Shown: positions 26,720 to 36,954 of the stretch, piece after piece
Layout: each line of letters starts with the position of its first letter
Position numbering within the stretch: position 1 is the stretch's first letter
Assembly (NCBI RefSeq): GCF_030323865.1
Contig: NZ_CP066362.1
Span: 1,426,001-1,490,000, forward strand
DNA length: 64,000 bases
Origin: Pseudarthrobacter defluvii
GTDB lineage: Bacteria > Actinomycetota > Actinomycetes > Actinomycetales > Micrococcaceae
Direction of reading: 5' to 3'
The notes under the pieces: model-generated
Database searches by the model: none
Seen by the model: the letters and a program-made list of their open reading frames with translations, nothing else
Told to the model about the DNA's origin: nothing
Translations under genes and position numbers: made by a program

Positions 26720-27889
26720 GTGTCTACAGACGAAACGGGCCATGGCGGCGCACAGACCCCCCAAAGCGCAGGAAATCCGGGCACGCCCGGGCAGGAACTT
26801 CTTCAACTGATCACCCCGGCAGGCGAACGCATCAGCCACCCGGAATTCGACTTCTGGGTCAGGGATATCACCGACGAACAGTTGTGTTCCCTGTTCGAGG
26901 ACATGACCGTCATCCGCCGGATCGACGTGGAAGCCACCGCCCTGCAGCGGCAAGGTGAGCTGGCCCTGTGGCCCCCGCTGCTCGGCCAGGAGGCGGCCCA
27001 GATTGGCTCCGGCAGGTCCCTGCGGGCGGACGACTTTGTGTTCTCCAGCTACCGCGAGAACGGCGTGGCGTACTGCCGCGGCGTGGATCTGACCGACCTC
27101 CTTCGGGTATGGCGCGGCAATGCGTCCGGCGGCTGGGACCCGTACACCATCAACATGGCCACGCCGCAGATCATCATCGGTGCCCAGACCCTGCACGCCA
27201 CCGGCTATGCCATGGGGATCCAGAATGACGGCGCCGACGCGGCCGCCGTCACCTACTTCGGCGACGGTGCCACCAGCGAAGGCGACGTCAACGAGGCCAT
27301 GGTGTTTGCCGCCAGCTTCCAGGTGCCCGTGGTGTTCTTCTGCACCAACAACCACTGGGCCATCTCCGAGCCGGTACGACTGCAGTCCCATATCCAGCTC
27401 GCGGACCGGGCCACCGGTTTCGGCATCCCCAGCCTGCGGGTGGACGGCAATGACGTCCTGGCGGTCATGGCCGCTACCCGGCTGGCACTGGACCGGGCAC
27501 GGCGCGGCGGGGGTCCCACCTTCATCGAGGCGGTCAGCTACCGCATGGGGCCGCACACCACCGCGGACGATCCCACCCGCTACCGCGACGCGAATGAGCT
27601 GGAGGACTGGGCGGCGAAGGACCCCATCTCACGGCTGGCCGGCCTCCTGGACCGTAAGGGCCTGCTCAGCCCGGAACTGCAGAAACAGGTCAAGGACAAG
27701 GCAGACGCCGTTGCGGCGGAGATGCGCCGGGGCTGCACCACCATGCCCGATCCCCAGCCGATGGACATCTTCAAGCACGTCTACAGCACGCCCAACTCCT
27801 GGCTGGAACGCCAGCAGGACCACTACGCCCGTTATTTGGCGTCCTTCGGCGATCCCGCAGGAGCCGTTTCAGAGGAAGGTGCACGCTGA
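26720..27889 (+). CDS. bkdA: Branched-chain 2-oxoacid dehydrogenase E1 alpha
   Basis: 389 residues. The thiamine-diphosphate motif runs from FGDGATSEGDVNEA to CTNNHWAIS (about residues 177-218). The active-site loop HTTADDPTRYR and the wording SYRENGVAYCRGV are as in E1 alpha of two-subunit (alpha2beta2) complexes. It decarboxylates 2-oxo acids derived from Leu, Val and Ile, or pyruvate. The E1-E2 gene order without E3 and the neighbouring leucine genes favour branched-chain substrates. GTG start; SD AAGG. Confidence 0.92.
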   Translation: MSTDETGHGGAQTPQSAGNPGTPGQELLQLITPAGERISHPEFDFWVRDITDEQLCSLFEDMTVIRRIDVEATALQRQGELALWPPLLGQEAAQIGSGRSLRADDFVFSSYRENGVAYCRGVDLTDLLRVWRGNASGGWDPYTINMATPQIIIGAQTLHATGYAMGIQNDGADAAAVTYFGDGATSEGDVNEAMVFAASFQVPVVFFCTNNHWAISEPVRLQSHIQLADRATGFGIPSLRVDGNDVLAVMAATRLALDRARRGGGPTFIEAVSYRMGPHTTADDPTRYRDANELEDWAAKDPISRLAGLLDRKGLLSPELQKQVKDKADAVAAEMRRGCTTMPDPQPMDIFKHVYSTPNSWLERQQDHYARYLASFGDPAGAVSEEGAR

Positions 27890-28899
27890 TGACGCAGTTG
27901 ACCTTTGCCCGAGCCATTAACGCCGGGCTGCGCAAGTCGCTGGAAAACGACGCAAAGGTGGTCCTCCTCGGCGAGGACATCGGCACCCTGGGCGGGGTGT
28001 TCCGGGTAACGGACGGCCTGCAAAAGGACTTCGGGACCCACCGCGTCGTGGACACGCCGCTGGCCGAGTCGGCCATCGTGGGCACCGCCGTGGGCCTGGC
28101 CTACCGGGGCTACCGGCCGGTGGTGGAGATCCAGTTCGATGGGTTCATCTACCCGGCGTTCGACCAGATTGTCAGCCAGGTGGCCAAGCTGCACTATCGC
28201 ACCCGCGGGGCCGTCAAGATGCCCATCACCATCCGCGTCCCCTTCGGCGGCGGCATCGGATCACCCGAACATCACTCGGAATCCCCGGAAGCCTACTTCA
28301 CCCACACCTCCGGGTTGCGGGTGGTGACAGTGGCCAACCCGCAGGACGCCTACACCGTGATCCAGCAGGCCATCTCCTGCGACGATCCCGTCCTGTACTT
28401 CGAGCCCAAGCGCCGCTACCACGACAAAGGCGAGGTGGACGAGTCCGTGGATCCGGCCAAGGCCCTGCCCATGGACAAGGCACGGGTTCTGACAGACGGC
28501 AGCGACGTCACCCTGGTGGCCTACGGGCCCCTGGTCAAAACTGCCCTGGACGCCGCCTCCGCCGCTGCGGACGAAGGCATCTCGATTGAAGTCGTTGACC
28601 TGCGCTCGCTGGCCCCCGTGGACTACGAACCCGTGGTGGCCTCCGTGCGGAAGACCGGGCGGCTGGTGGTGACCCACGAGGCCGGGCAATCCGGCGGCCT
28701 CGGTGCGGAAGTGGCTGCCAGCATTACGGAGCGGTGCTTCTACCACCTGGAAGCAGCACCCGTGCGGGTGACCGGCTTCGACATTCCCTACCCGTACTCC
28801 AAGCTGGAAATGCACCACCTGCCGGGCCTGGACCGCATCCTGGACGGCGTTGACCGTGCCCTGGGCCGCCCCAATTCCCTGAGCGGGCTGGAAGGATGA
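27889..28899 (+). CDS. bkdB: Branched-chain 2-oxoacid dehydrogenase E1 beta
   Basis: 336 residues, a normal E1 beta: GEDIGTLGGVFRVTDGL, DTPLAESAIVGTAVGLA, RVPFGGGIGSPEHHSES and a C-terminal domain with VTHEAGQSGGLGAE. It forms the heterotetramer with the upstream alpha subunit. Start overlaps the alpha stop (TGATG) and its stop overlaps the E2 start (ATGA), giving coupled 1:1 synthesis. Confidence 0.94.
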   Translation: MTQLTFARAINAGLRKSLENDAKVVLLGEDIGTLGGVFRVTDGLQKDFGTHRVVDTPLAESAIVGTAVGLAYRGYRPVVEIQFDGFIYPAFDQIVSQVAKLHYRTRGAVKMPITIRVPFGGGIGSPEHHSESPEAYFTHTSGLRVVTVANPQDAYTVIQQAISCDDPVLYFEPKRRYHDKGEVDESVDPAKALPMDKARVLTDGSDVTLVAYGPLVKTALDAASAAADEGISIEVVDLRSLAPVDYEPVVASVRKTGRLVVTHEAGQSGGLGAEVAASITERCFYHLEAAPVRVTGFDIPYPYSKLEMHHLPGLDRILDGVDRALGRPNSLSGLEG

Positions 28900-30302
28900 G
28901 CGCCACCATGATCAAGGAATTCCGGCTCCCGGACCTGGGGGAGGGACTCACCGAGTCCGAGATCCTCAGCTGGAAAGTGGGTGTTGGCGACACCGTCAGC
29001 CTGAACCAGGTCATCGCCGAGGTGGAAACGGCCAAGGCCGTGGTGGAGCTTCCGTCGCCCTTTGCCGGGGTCATCAAGGAACTTCACGAGCAGCCCGGTT
29101 CCGTGGTGGAGGTGGGCAAGCCCATCGTCTCCTTCGAGGTGGCGGACGACGCCGGCGGGTCACCTTCTGTGCCGTCCGGCACCGTTCCGTCCGGTGCCGG
29201 AAACGAGGGATCCGGGGAAGCTGCGGTGGAAACGCCCAAACGGGAACCGAACCTGGTGGGGTACGGTGCCGTCGTCGAAGGTTCCGGTCGCCCCACGCGC
29301 CGGGCACGGAACTTCGCGCCCGTGGCCGGGCCTGCCGAATCAACGCCCGCAGAAAGTGCAGTGCAGGTGGTTGAGCCTGCAGGCACCCGCCCTGCCGATA
29401 CCAGGCCCACCGAACGGCCCAGGTCCACTCCTCCTGTCCGCAAGCTGGCCAAGGACCTGGGACTGGACCTCGTGCAGATCCGCGGTACCGGTCCCGGCGG
29501 TCTGATCACGCGGCAAGACGTCCAGGAATTTGCCGGGCAGGCGGAAGAACCCTCCGCCCCTATGGCTGGCCAGGCGGTAACGCCTCGGGCCGGCGCGGGG
29601 GAGCGGGAGACCCGGACCCCCATCAAGGGCGTCCGGAAACACACCGCGGCCGCGATGGTGCAAAGCGCCTTTACCGCGCCGCATGCCACCGAGTTCCTCA
29701 CCGTGGACGTCACGCCCAGCCTCGAGCTGCTGGCCAAGCTCAAGGACAGCAGGGCATTCGCCGGCATCAAGCTCACGCCCCTGACCCTCGCCGCCAAGGC
29801 GGTCCTCATCGCCCTGCGCCGGCAGCCGGCGTTGAATTCGCGCTGGGATGAGGAAAACCAGGAGATCGTCACGTTCCATTACGTGAACCTGGGCATCGCC
29901 GCGGCCACGCCCAGGGGACTCACCGTGCCCAACATCAAGGACGCTGACGCCCTGCAGCTCCCGGAGCTCGCCCAGGCCTTGGCGGAGCTCGCCGAAACCG
30001 CGCGGGCCGGCAAGACCACCCCTGCCGACCTTTCCGGCGGCACCATCTCCATCACCAACATCGGTGTCTTCGGCATCGACGCCGGCACCCCCATCCTCAA
30101 CCCGGGGGAGGCAGCGATCTTTGGCCTCGGGGCTGTCCGGACCATGCCATGGGAATACCGGGGCGAGGTGGCGCTGCGCCAGGTGCTCACACTGAGCCTG
30201 TCCTTCGACCACCGCCTGGTGGACGGCGAGCAGGGCTCCCGTTTCCTTGCCGACGTCGGCGCCATCCTGGCCGAGCCGGGCATGGTCCTCACCATGGTCT
30301 AG
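28896..30302 (+). CDS. bkdC: Branched-chain 2-oxoacid dehydrogenase E2 (dihydrolipoyl acyltransferase)
   Basis: 468 residues. One lipoyl domain (about 6-82) with lipoyl-lysine K47 in VETAKAVVE, a Pro/Glu/Thr-rich linker, a peripheral subunit-binding domain (about 175-210, VRKLAKDLGLDL ... GTGPGGLITRQDV), and a catalytic domain ending SFDHRLVDGEQGSRF with the active-site His. No E3 gene is adjacent, so a shared lipoamide dehydrogenase must serve. Its stop shares the palindrome CTAG with the stop of the convergent TetR gene. Confidence 0.95.
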   Translation: MSATMIKEFRLPDLGEGLTESEILSWKVGVGDTVSLNQVIAEVETAKAVVELPSPFAGVIKELHEQPGSVVEVGKPIVSFEVADDAGGSPSVPSGTVPSGAGNEGSGEAAVETPKREPNLVGYGAVVEGSGRPTRRARNFAPVAGPAESTPAESAVQVVEPAGTRPADTRPTERPRSTPPVRKLAKDLGLDLVQIRGTGPGGLITRQDVQEFAGQAEEPSAPMAGQAVTPRAGAGERETRTPIKGVRKHTAAAMVQSAFTAPHATEFLTVDVTPSLELLAKLKDSRAFAGIKLTPLTLAAKAVLIALRRQPALNSRWDEENQEIVTFHYVNLGIAAATPRGLTVPNIKDADALQLPELAQALAELAETARAGKTTPADLSGGTISITNIGVFGIDAGTPILNPGEAAIFGLGAVRTMPWEYRGEVALRQVLTLSLSFDHRLVDGEQGSRFLADVGAILAEPGMVLTMV

Positions 30303-30949
30303 CCGCGCGGCGGTGTGCTCTCCACCATCAGGGCTGCCAGCGCCATCCGTTCCAGCAGGGGCCGGGCAACGCTGGCAGCCATCCGCCGGCCGTGGCTGCG
30401 GACCGAGTGCGGGGTGGAGTTGATCAGGCCAAAGGTGGCGTGGGCGCGCATGCGCAGTTCTGCCGCATCGATACCGGGGTGGACCTTTGCCAGGACGTCC
30501 ACCCACAGCTCCACGTAGCTGCGCTGCAGCGCGCGCACCGCGGACTGGTCCTGCTCCGACAGGTTGCTGAGGTCCCGGTCCTGCACCCGGATCACGTCGG
30601 GCTTGCCGAGCGCGAAATCCACCTGGAACTCCACCAGTCGACGCAGCGCCGCCAGGGGGTCGGCGGTCTGCTCCACAACCTGGCGCCCGCCGTCGAGCAG
30701 TTCCTGGCTCACGGTGACCAGCAGGTCGGCCAGGACGGCCTGCTTGCCGGGAAAGTGGCGGTACACCGCGGGGCCGCTGACTCCCGCGGCCGCGCCCAGG
30801 TCCTCCAGGGATACCCGGTTGAAGCCGTTGACTGCGAACAGCGACGCCGCGGCAGTAAGCAACGCCTGCCGCCGGTTCTCCTTGGCCTTGCCGCGCTGCG
30901 TTGTGGGGGCGTGCGTGGCAGGGACCGGCTGCACTGGATTGCTGGACAC
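30299..30949 (-). CDS. TetR-family repressor of the leucine-degradation operon
   Basis: 216 residues: Thr/Pro-rich N terminus, HTH at about 35-75 (SLEDLGAAAGVSGPAVYRHFPGK, read in two parts) and an all-helical ligand domain. It is divergent from the seven-gene catabolic operon and corresponds in position to M. tuberculosis Rv2506 (BkaR), described as repressor of that operon. GTG at 30949 is chosen because AGGAGG lies 7 nt before it. Palindromes at 31006 and 31036 are its likely operators. Confidence 0.88.
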   Translation of the reverse strand: MSSNPVQPVPATHAPTTQRGKAKENRRQALLTAAASLFAVNGFNRVSLEDLGAAAGVSGPAVYRHFPGKQAVLADLLVTVSQELLDGGRQVVEQTADPLAALRRLVEFQVDFALGKPDVIRVQDRDLSNLSEQDQSAVRALQRSYVELWVDVLAKVHPGIDAAELRMRAHATFGLINSTPHSVRSHGRRMAASVARPLLERMALAALMVESTPPRG

Positions 30950-30989
30950 TTTTCCTCCTGGGGCCGACGCAGAGTCTAACAAGAGCCCA

Positions 30990-31005
30990 TGTGTTGGACA
31001 TCACA
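30990..31005 (+). promoter_or_regulatory. CRP/GlxR-like palindrome in leucine operon promoter
   Basis: TGTGTTGGACATCACA differs from TGTGA-N6-TCACA at one fixed position. It touches the TetR operator that starts at 31006. Confidence 0.45.
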
Positions 31006-31046
31006 GTTAATCGAGACTAACCTGAATTTCAGTTATTAGTCACTAA
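31006..31046 (+). promoter_or_regulatory. Two candidate TetR operators
   Basis: GTTAATCGAGACTAAC (31006-31021, arms GTTAATC and GACTAAC with one mismatch) and TTAGTCACTAA (31036-31046, perfect 11-bp palindrome, extended by GTTA and C). Both share the half-site GACTAA/TTAGTC-type core. They lie between the TetR gene and the carboxyltransferase gene, 47-87 bases before the latter. Confidence 0.55.
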
Positions 31047-31092
31047 CCGAGTTGGCGTGGAGCCGGCCGGTGCACACAAGGACGGATCGTCA

Positions 31093-32700
31093 ATGGAGAC
31101 CCTGGCCACCCGGCTCGACCCGGCAAGCGAGTCCTTCCGCGCCAACCGTGAAGCGCAGCTGGCGCTCGCGGAGGACCTGCGGAAGAGGCTGGCGGATGCG
31201 GCGCTGGGCGGTCCCCAGAAGTCGCGGGACCGGCACGTGGCCCGGGGCAAGCTGCTCCCGCGGGACCGGATCGACCAGCTCCTGGATGACGGCAGCCCGT
31301 TCCTGGAAATCGCGCCCCTTGCCGCCAACGGCATGTACAACGACGATGCCCCGGGCGCCGGGGTCATTGCCGGGATTGGCCTGGTGCACGGCCGGCAGGT
31401 CCTGGTCATCTCGAATGACGCCACCGTCAAGGGCGGCACCTACTACCCCATGACCGTCAAGAAGCACCTGCGCGCCCAGGAAATCGCGCTGGAAAACCGC
31501 CTGCCGTGCGTCTACCTGGTGGATTCCGGCGGTGCCTTCCTCCCCAAGCAGGATGAGGTGTTCCCGGACAAGGAACACTTTGGCCGGATCTTCTACAACC
31601 AGGCCCGGCTCTCCGCCGCCAAGATCCCCCAGATTGCCGCCGTTATGGGCTCCTGCACGGCAGGCGGCGCCTACGTCCCCGCCATGAGCGACGAAACCGT
31701 CATCGTCCGGAACCAGGGCACCATCTTCCTGGGCGGACCGCCGCTGGTGAAAGCCGCCATCGGGGAGATTGTCACCGCAGAGGAACTTGGCGGCGGCGAG
31801 GTGCACTCCCGGATCTCAGGGGTGACGGACCACCTGGCCGAAAACGACGAACACGCCCTCCAGATCATCAGGGACATCGTTGCCACCCTGCCGCCGCCCG
31901 CCGCGCCCGCCTGGCAGGTGGAACCCGCCGTCGAACCCGCCGTTGACCCGGAAGGGCTCTACGGCGCCGTGCCCACGGACGTCAACGCACCCTACGACGT
32001 CCGCGAAGTCATCGCCCGGCTGGTGGACGGCAGCAGGTTCCACGAGTTCAAGAAGGACTACGGCACCACCCTGGTCACAGGGTTCGCCCGGATCAACGGA
32101 CATCAGGTGGGCATCGTGGCCAACAACGGCGTGCTGTTCAGCGAGTCCTCGCTCAAGGGAGCCCATTTCATCGAACTGTGCGACCAGCGCGGCATCCCGC
32201 TGCTGTTCCTGCAGAACATCTCCGGCTTCATGGTGGGCAGGGACGCCGAACAGGGCGGCATCGCCAAAAACGGGGCCAAGATGGTCACCGCCGTCGCCAC
32301 GGCCCGCGTCCCCAAGCTGACAGTGGTGATCGGCGGATCCTTTGGTGCCGGGAACTACTCCATGTGCGGCCGCGCCTATTCACCGCGATTCCTGTGGATG
32401 TGGCCGGCGGCCCGGATCTCCGTGATGGGCGGCAACCAGGCGGCCAGCGTGCTGGCCACCGTGAAGCGGGACCAGTATGAGGCGGCAGGGGAGGACTGGC
32501 CGGCGGGCGACGAGGAAGCCTTCAAGGCCCCTATCCGCCAGCAGTACGAGGACCAGGGCAGTCCCTACTACTCCACCGCCCGGCTGTGGGACGACGCCGT
32601 CATCGATCCCGCCGATACCCGCACCGTCCTGGGTCTCGCCCTGGACGTCGTCTCCCGCACCCCCTTGCCGGAGACCTCCTTCGGCCTCTTCCGGATGTGA
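31093..32700 (+). CDS. accD1: Methylcrotonyl-CoA carboxylase carboxyltransferase (beta) subunit
   Basis: 535 residues with the two crotonase-like halves of acyl-CoA carboxyltransferases. [34 protein letters not shown] and [19 protein letters not shown] (read separately) are typical of 3-methylcrotonyl-CoA carboxylase beta and less like propionyl-CoA carboxylase. It transfers carboxyl from biotin to 3-methylcrotonyl-CoA. In M. tuberculosis AccA1-AccD1 has this activity. ATG at 31093 with AAGGA 10 nt upstream is preferred to a GTG at 31057. Confidence 0.93.
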   Translation: METLATRLDPASESFRANREAQLALAEDLRKRLADAALGGPQKSRDRHVARGKLLPRDRIDQLLDDGSPFLEIAPLAANGMYNDDAPGAGVIAGIGLVHGRQVLVISNDATVKGGTYYPMTVKKHLRAQEIALENRLPCVYLVDSGGAFLPKQDEVFPDKEHFGRIFYNQARLSAAKIPQIAAVMGSCTAGGAYVPAMSDETVIVRNQGTIFLGGPPLVKAAIGEIVTAEELGGGEVHSRISGVTDHLAENDEHALQIIRDIVATLPPPAAPAWQVEPAVEPAVDPEGLYGAVPTDVNAPYDVREVIARLVDGSRFHEFKKDYGTTLVTGFARINGHQVGIVANNGVLFSESSLKGAHFIELCDQRGIPLLFLQNISGFMVGRDAEQGGIAKNGAKMVTAVATARVPKLTVVIGGSFGAGNYSMCGRAYSPRFLWMWPAARISVMGGNQAASVLATVKRDQYEAAGEDWPAGDEEAFKAPIRQQYEDQGSPYYSTARLWDDAVIDPADTRTVLGLALDVVSRTPLPETSFGLFRM

Positions 32701-32707
32701 GCCAGCA

Positions 32708-34939
32708 ATGACCATGCAGACCAACACCGCCACGCATACCACTGCCGACGCCGGGAGCGGGGCGGCCGCCAATGACGCCACGCCCCTCTTCAGCACGGTC
32801 CTGGTAGCCAACCGCGGCGAAATCGCCTGCCGCGTGATCCGGACCCTCCGCCAGCTGGGGATCCGCTCGGTGGCCGTCTACAGCGATGCCGACGCCGGCG
32901 CCCGCCACGTGCGCGAAGCCGACACTTCCGTCCGGATCGGCCCCGCCGCCGCGGCCGAGAGCTACCTGAACGCCGACGCGATCGTCGAAGCCTGCCGGCA
33001 GTCCGGCGCCGAGGCGGTCCATCCGGGCTACGGCTTCCTCAGTGAGAACGTGGACTTCGCCCGTGCCCTCGAAAAAGCCGGCATCTCCTTTATTGGCCCG
33101 GGCGTTGAAGCGCTCAACGTCATGGGTGACAAGATCCGCGCCAAGAACCATGTGGCGGGGTACGGCGTGCCCGTGGTCCCCGGCGTTGCCAGGCCCGGCA
33201 TGACGGACAGCGAACTGGCGGAGTCCGCTGCCGCCGTCGGCTATCCACTCCTGATCAAGCCCTCCGCCGGTGGCGGCGGCAAAGGCATGCACGTGGTGGA
33301 AAGGCCGGCGGACCTGCCCGCCGCGCTGGCCACGGCGCGGCGTGTGGCCAGCGCGGCGTTCGGTGATGACACCCTGTTCCTGGAGCGCCTGGTGACCACA
33401 CCGCGGCACATCGAAGTGCAGGTGCTGGCTGACAACCACGGCAATGTCATCCACCTGGGCGAGCGCGAGTGCTCCCTGCAGCGGCGGCACCAGAAAGTAA
33501 TTGAGGAAGCCCCGTCGCCCCTGCTGGAGGGCCTGCTAAATGGTGCGGAGGTTCGGTCGCGGATCGGCGAAGCTGCATGCAATGCCGCCCGCAGCGTGGA
33601 CTACACCGGGGCGGGAACCGTGGAATTCCTGGTGTCGGACGACGCCCCGGACGAGTTCTTCTTCATGGAGATGAACACCAGGCTGCAGGTGGAACACCCG
33701 GTAACGGAAATGGTCACCGGCATCGACCTGGTGGAATGGCAGGTGCGGATCGCCGCCGGTGCGGAACTGACGCTGCGGCAGGCCGACGTCGAACTGTCCG
33801 GCCATGCGGTGGAGGCGCGCGTCTACGCCGAGGTGCCGGAGAAGAACTTCCTGCCGTCCACCGGGACGGTGCTGCAGCTGGATGAGGTGCCCCCGAACCC
33901 GGACGGCCGGGTCCGGGTGGATTCCTCCCTGGTGGAAGGGCTGGAGCTCTCGGCACACTACGATCCCATGATCTCGAAGGTGATCGCCTGGGGCGCGGAC
34001 CGCGGAGCAGCACTCGCATCCCTGGACGCGGCACTGGCTGGTTACACGGCACTGGGCATCGAGACCAACGTCGAGTACCTGCGGCTCCTGCTCAATGATC
34101 CCGACGTCCGCGCCGGGCGACTGGACACCGGCCTGATCGAACGGAAGCTGCCCGCCCTCGAATTCCGCCGTATCGGGGAGCCCGAACTCGTGGCTGCCGC
34201 GCTCTACGCGCTCTCCCTGGAAGCGCAAAACGACCCCGCCCCGGACGCCGGGCCCTGGCAGGGCAGGAGCGGCTGGCGCCTTGGCGCGCCGGCGCCGCGC
34301 CGCATCAGCCTGGGAACGCCCGACGGCGGGGTGGCCAGCGTGCTGGTCAGCGGCAGCCCCAACGGGGGACAGACCGCTACGGTAACGGTCGGCGGCGGCG
34401 CGACGCGACGTGCGGCGCTGCACTGGTCCAGCCGGCAAAGCATCGACCTCGACCTTGACGGCGAACGCCGGAGTTACCGGCTTGCGCCGGTCTTCACGGG
34501 GCCGGTGGAACCGACGTGGAGCAACCCACTGCCCGGACGTCCCACCCAGCTCTTCCTCGGCAACGGCGGCTGGTCCTGCCGGCTCGACGTCCTGACCCGC
34601 GAGGCGCGGCTGGAACGGGTGCTGGCAGCCGTCCAGCGGCAGGAAGGCGCCGCGGATCCCGAGGTGCGCTCGCCGATGCCCGGAACAGTGGTCGCCGTCC
34701 CGGTCAGTGACGGGGACGAGGTCCAGGCCGGGGAGGTCCTGGTGTCCGTGGAGGCCATGAAAATGGAGCACCATCTGGTGGCCCCGCAGGCAGGGACGGT
34801 CCACCTTGCCGCCCGCACCGGTGACCTGGTGAAGGCCGACCAGGTGCTGGCCACTGTCCACCCCCATCCCGCGGCTGCAGAACCCGCTTCCACGGACGCA
34901 GAAACAGCTACAGACAAAGACCAAGGCGAAGGAGCCTGA
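32708..34939 (+). CDS. accA1: Methylcrotonyl-CoA carboxylase biotin carboxylase/BCCP (alpha) subunit
   Basis: 743 residues. Biotin carboxylase domain (about 27-470) with the ATP-grasp loop [12 protein letters not shown] and [17 protein letters not shown], a linking BT-like region, and a C-terminal biotinyl domain with K685 in VEAMKMEHH. It carboxylates its own biotin with bicarbonate and ATP. It begins 7 bases after the beta-subunit gene and is followed after 2 bases by the acyl-CoA dehydrogenase gene. An extra ATG at 32714 could also start. Confidence 0.94.
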   Translation: MTMQTNTATHTTADAGSGAAANDATPLFSTVLVANRGEIACRVIRTLRQLGIRSVAVYSDADAGARHVREADTSVRIGPAAAAESYLNADAIVEACRQSGAEAVHPGYGFLSENVDFARALEKAGISFIGPGVEALNVMGDKIRAKNHVAGYGVPVVPGVARPGMTDSELAESAAAVGYPLLIKPSAGGGGKGMHVVERPADLPAALATARRVASAAFGDDTLFLERLVTTPRHIEVQVLADNHGNVIHLGERECSLQRRHQKVIEEAPSPLLEGLLNGAEVRSRIGEAACNAARSVDYTGAGTVEFLVSDDAPDEFFFMEMNTRLQVEHPVTEMVTGIDLVEWQVRIAAGAELTLRQADVELSGHAVEARVYAEVPEKNFLPSTGTVLQLDEVPPNPDGRVRVDSSLVEGLELSAHYDPMISKVIAWGADRGAALASLDAALAGYTALGIETNVEYLRLLLNDPDVRAGRLDTGLIERKLPALEFRRIGEPELVAAALYALSLEAQNDPAPDAGPWQGRSGWRLGAPAPRRISLGTPDGGVASVLVSGSPNGGQTATVTVGGGATRRAALHWSSRQSIDLDLDGERRSYRLAPVFTGPVEPTWSNPLPGRPTQLFLGNGGWSCRLDVLTREARLERVLAAVQRQEGAADPEVRSPMPGTVVAVPVSDGDEVQAGEVLVSVEAMKMEHHLVAPQAGTVHLAARTGDLVKADQVLATVHPHPAAAEPASTDAETATDKDQGEGA

Positions 34940-34941
34940 CC

Positions 34942-36105
34942 ATGACCGGTTTTGAACTCACCGAGGAATACCAGGACCTCAGCGACACCGTGCGCGACTT
35001 CGCGGACAACGTGGTGGCCCCCGTATCCGCCAAGCACGACGAAGAGCACAGCTTCCCCTATGAAGTGGTGAAGCAGATGGCGGAGATGGGCCTGTTCGGA
35101 CTGCCGTTCCCGGAAGAATACGGCGGCATGGGCGGGGACTACTTCGCCCTTGCGCTCGCGCTGGAACAGTTGGGCCGCGTTGACCAGTCGGTGGCCATCA
35201 CCCTGGAAGCCGGCGTTTCCCTCGGCGCCATGCCCGTGTACCGCTTCGGTACAGACGCGCAGAAGCAGGAGTGGCTGCCCATGCTGGCATCCGGCCAGGC
35301 GCTCGCCGGGTTCGGGCTCACCGAGCCCGAGGCAGGCTCGGACGCCGGCGGCACCAAGACCCACGCCAGGCGCGAGGACGGCAACTGGGTGATCAACGGC
35401 AACAAGGAGTTCATCACCAACTCCGGAACCGACATCACCCGCCTTGTCACCGTCACGGCTGTCACCGGACAGCAGCAGCGCCGGGACGGCAGCATCAAGA
35501 AGGAAATCTCCACCATCCTGGTTCCCACGGACACGCCGGGTTTCAAGGCGGAGAAGCCCTACAACAAGGTGGGCTGGAACGCCTCCGATACCCACCCGCT
35601 CACCCTGAAGGACGTCCGGGTGCCGGAAGAAAACCTGCTGGGCGCCGAGGGGCGCGGCTACGCGAACTTCCTCTCCATCCTGGACGAGGGCCGGATCGCC
35701 ATCGCCGCCCTGGCAACGGGCGCCGCGCAGGGCTGCGTGGACCTGTCGGTCAGGTATGCCCGCGAGCGCCGGGCCTTTGGCCACGAAATCGGCAAGTACC
35801 AGGCGGTCTCCTTCAAGATCGCGCGCATGGAGGCGCGGGCCCACACCGCCCGGCTGGCCTACTACGACGCGGCCGCCCGGATGCTGGCCGGCAAGCCGTT
35901 CAAGACCCAGGCGGCCATCGCTAAGATGGTCGCAGGCGAGGCAGCCATGGACAACGCGCGGGATGCCACCCAGGTATTCGGCGGCTATGGCTTCATCAAC
36001 GAGTTCACTGTGGCACGCCACTACCGCGACTCCAAGATCCTTGAAGTGGGGGAGGGCACCACGGAGGTCCAGCTGATGCTGATCGCCCGCGAACTGGGAC
36101 TTTAG
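34942..36105 (+). CDS. Acyl-CoA dehydrogenase, isovaleryl-CoA step (FadE19-like)
   Basis: 387 residues with motifs FGLTEPEAGSDAGG and VGEGTTEVQ. E371 sits at the catalytic position used by short-chain acyl-CoA dehydrogenases, not the helix-G position of human isovaleryl-CoA dehydrogenase. Its place between the carboxylase and CoA-transferase genes and the match to M. tuberculosis fadE19 (Rv2500c) point to isovaleryl-CoA or another branched acyl-CoA. Confidence 0.9.
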   Translation: MTGFELTEEYQDLSDTVRDFADNVVAPVSAKHDEEHSFPYEVVKQMAEMGLFGLPFPEEYGGMGGDYFALALALEQLGRVDQSVAITLEAGVSLGAMPVYRFGTDAQKQEWLPMLASGQALAGFGLTEPEAGSDAGGTKTHARREDGNWVINGNKEFITNSGTDITRLVTVTAVTGQQQRRDGSIKKEISTILVPTDTPGFKAEKPYNKVGWNASDTHPLTLKDVRVPEENLLGAEGRGYANFLSILDEGRIAIAALATGAAQGCVDLSVRYARERRAFGHEIGKYQAVSFKIARMEARAHTARLAYYDAAARMLAGKPFKTQAAIAKMVAGEAAMDNARDATQVFGGYGFINEFTVARHYRDSKILEVGEGTTEVQLMLIARELGL

Positions 36106-36150
36106 CCCTTGCGCCTGCCGCAGGGTACGTAAGCCGGCCTGAAAGGATCA

Positions 36151-36954
36151 ATGATGATTGACAAGGTTGTTGCCAGCGCTGACGAGGCCGTGGCGGATAT
36201 CCCCGACGGCGCCTCCCTGGCCGTGGGCGGGTTCGGCCTCTGCGGGATCCCGGTGGCCCTGATCGATGCCCTGCACCGGGCCGGCACAACGGATCTGGAA
36301 ACCGTCAGCAACAACTGCGGCGTTGACGACTGGGGGCTTGGCATCCTGCTCCGGGACGGACGCATCCGCCGCACCATCAGCTCCTATGTAGGCGAAAACA
36401 AGGAGTTCGCCCGCCAGTACCTGGCCGGCGAGCTTGAGGTGGTGCTCACCCCGCAGGGCACGCTGGCAGAGAAACTACGCGCCGGCGGCGCGGGCATCCC
36501 GGCGTTCTACACCAAGGCGGGGGTGGGCACACAGGTGTCCGACGGCGGCCTGCCGCAGAGGTACGACGCCAACGGAGGCATCGCGGTTGCCTCGGCACCG
36601 AAGGAAGTTCGCCCGTTCGGCGGCGTCGACTACGTCCTCGAAGAGTCCCTCACCCCGGACTTCGGGCTGGTGCACGCGTGGAAGGGCGACCGCCACGGCA
36701 ACCTCGTCTTCCACGCCACGGCCATGAACTTCAACCCGTTGTGTGCCATGGCCGGAAAGATCACCATCGCGGAGGTGGAGGAACTCGTGGAGCCGGGCGA
36801 ACTGGACCCCGAACACATCCACACCCCCGGCATCTTCGTCCAGCGCGTCGTCCTGGTGCAGAACGGGGAGAAGCGCATTGAGAAGCGGACCGTGGCACTG
36901 ACCGCCCCGTCTTCCAGGGGAACAGCCGGCAGCAACCAGGAGGCAGGAGCATGA
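36151..36954 (+). CDS. scoA: 3-oxoacid CoA-transferase subunit A
   Basis: 267 residues. The family-I CoA-transferase signature [14 protein letters not shown] is at residues 31-44, followed by [12 protein letters not shown]. With subunit B it moves CoA between succinyl-CoA and acetoacetate, making acetoacetyl-CoA from the end product of leucine degradation. SD AAAGGA; overlaps scoB (ATGA). About 30 extra residues at the C terminus are low-complexity. Confidence 0.93.
   Translation: MMIDKVVASADEAVADIPDGASLAVGGFGLCGIPVALIDALHRAGTTDLETVSNNCGVDDWGLGILLRDGRIRRTISSYVGENKEFARQYLAGELEVVLTPQGTLAEKLRAGGAGIPAFYTKAGVGTQVSDGGLPQRYDANGGIAVASAPKEVRPFGGVDYVLEESLTPDFGLVHAWKGDRHGNLVFHATAMNFNPLCAMAGKITIAEVEELVEPGELDPEHIHTPGIFVQRVVLVQNGEKRIEKRTVALTAPSSRGTAGSNQEAGA

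Noticed and set aside
29340..31004. 554-codon minus-strand frame across bkdC and the TetR gene
   Set aside because: It overlaps the real TetR frame on the same strand and bkdC on the other; the N-terminal part is out of frame with TetR and has no recognisable domain.
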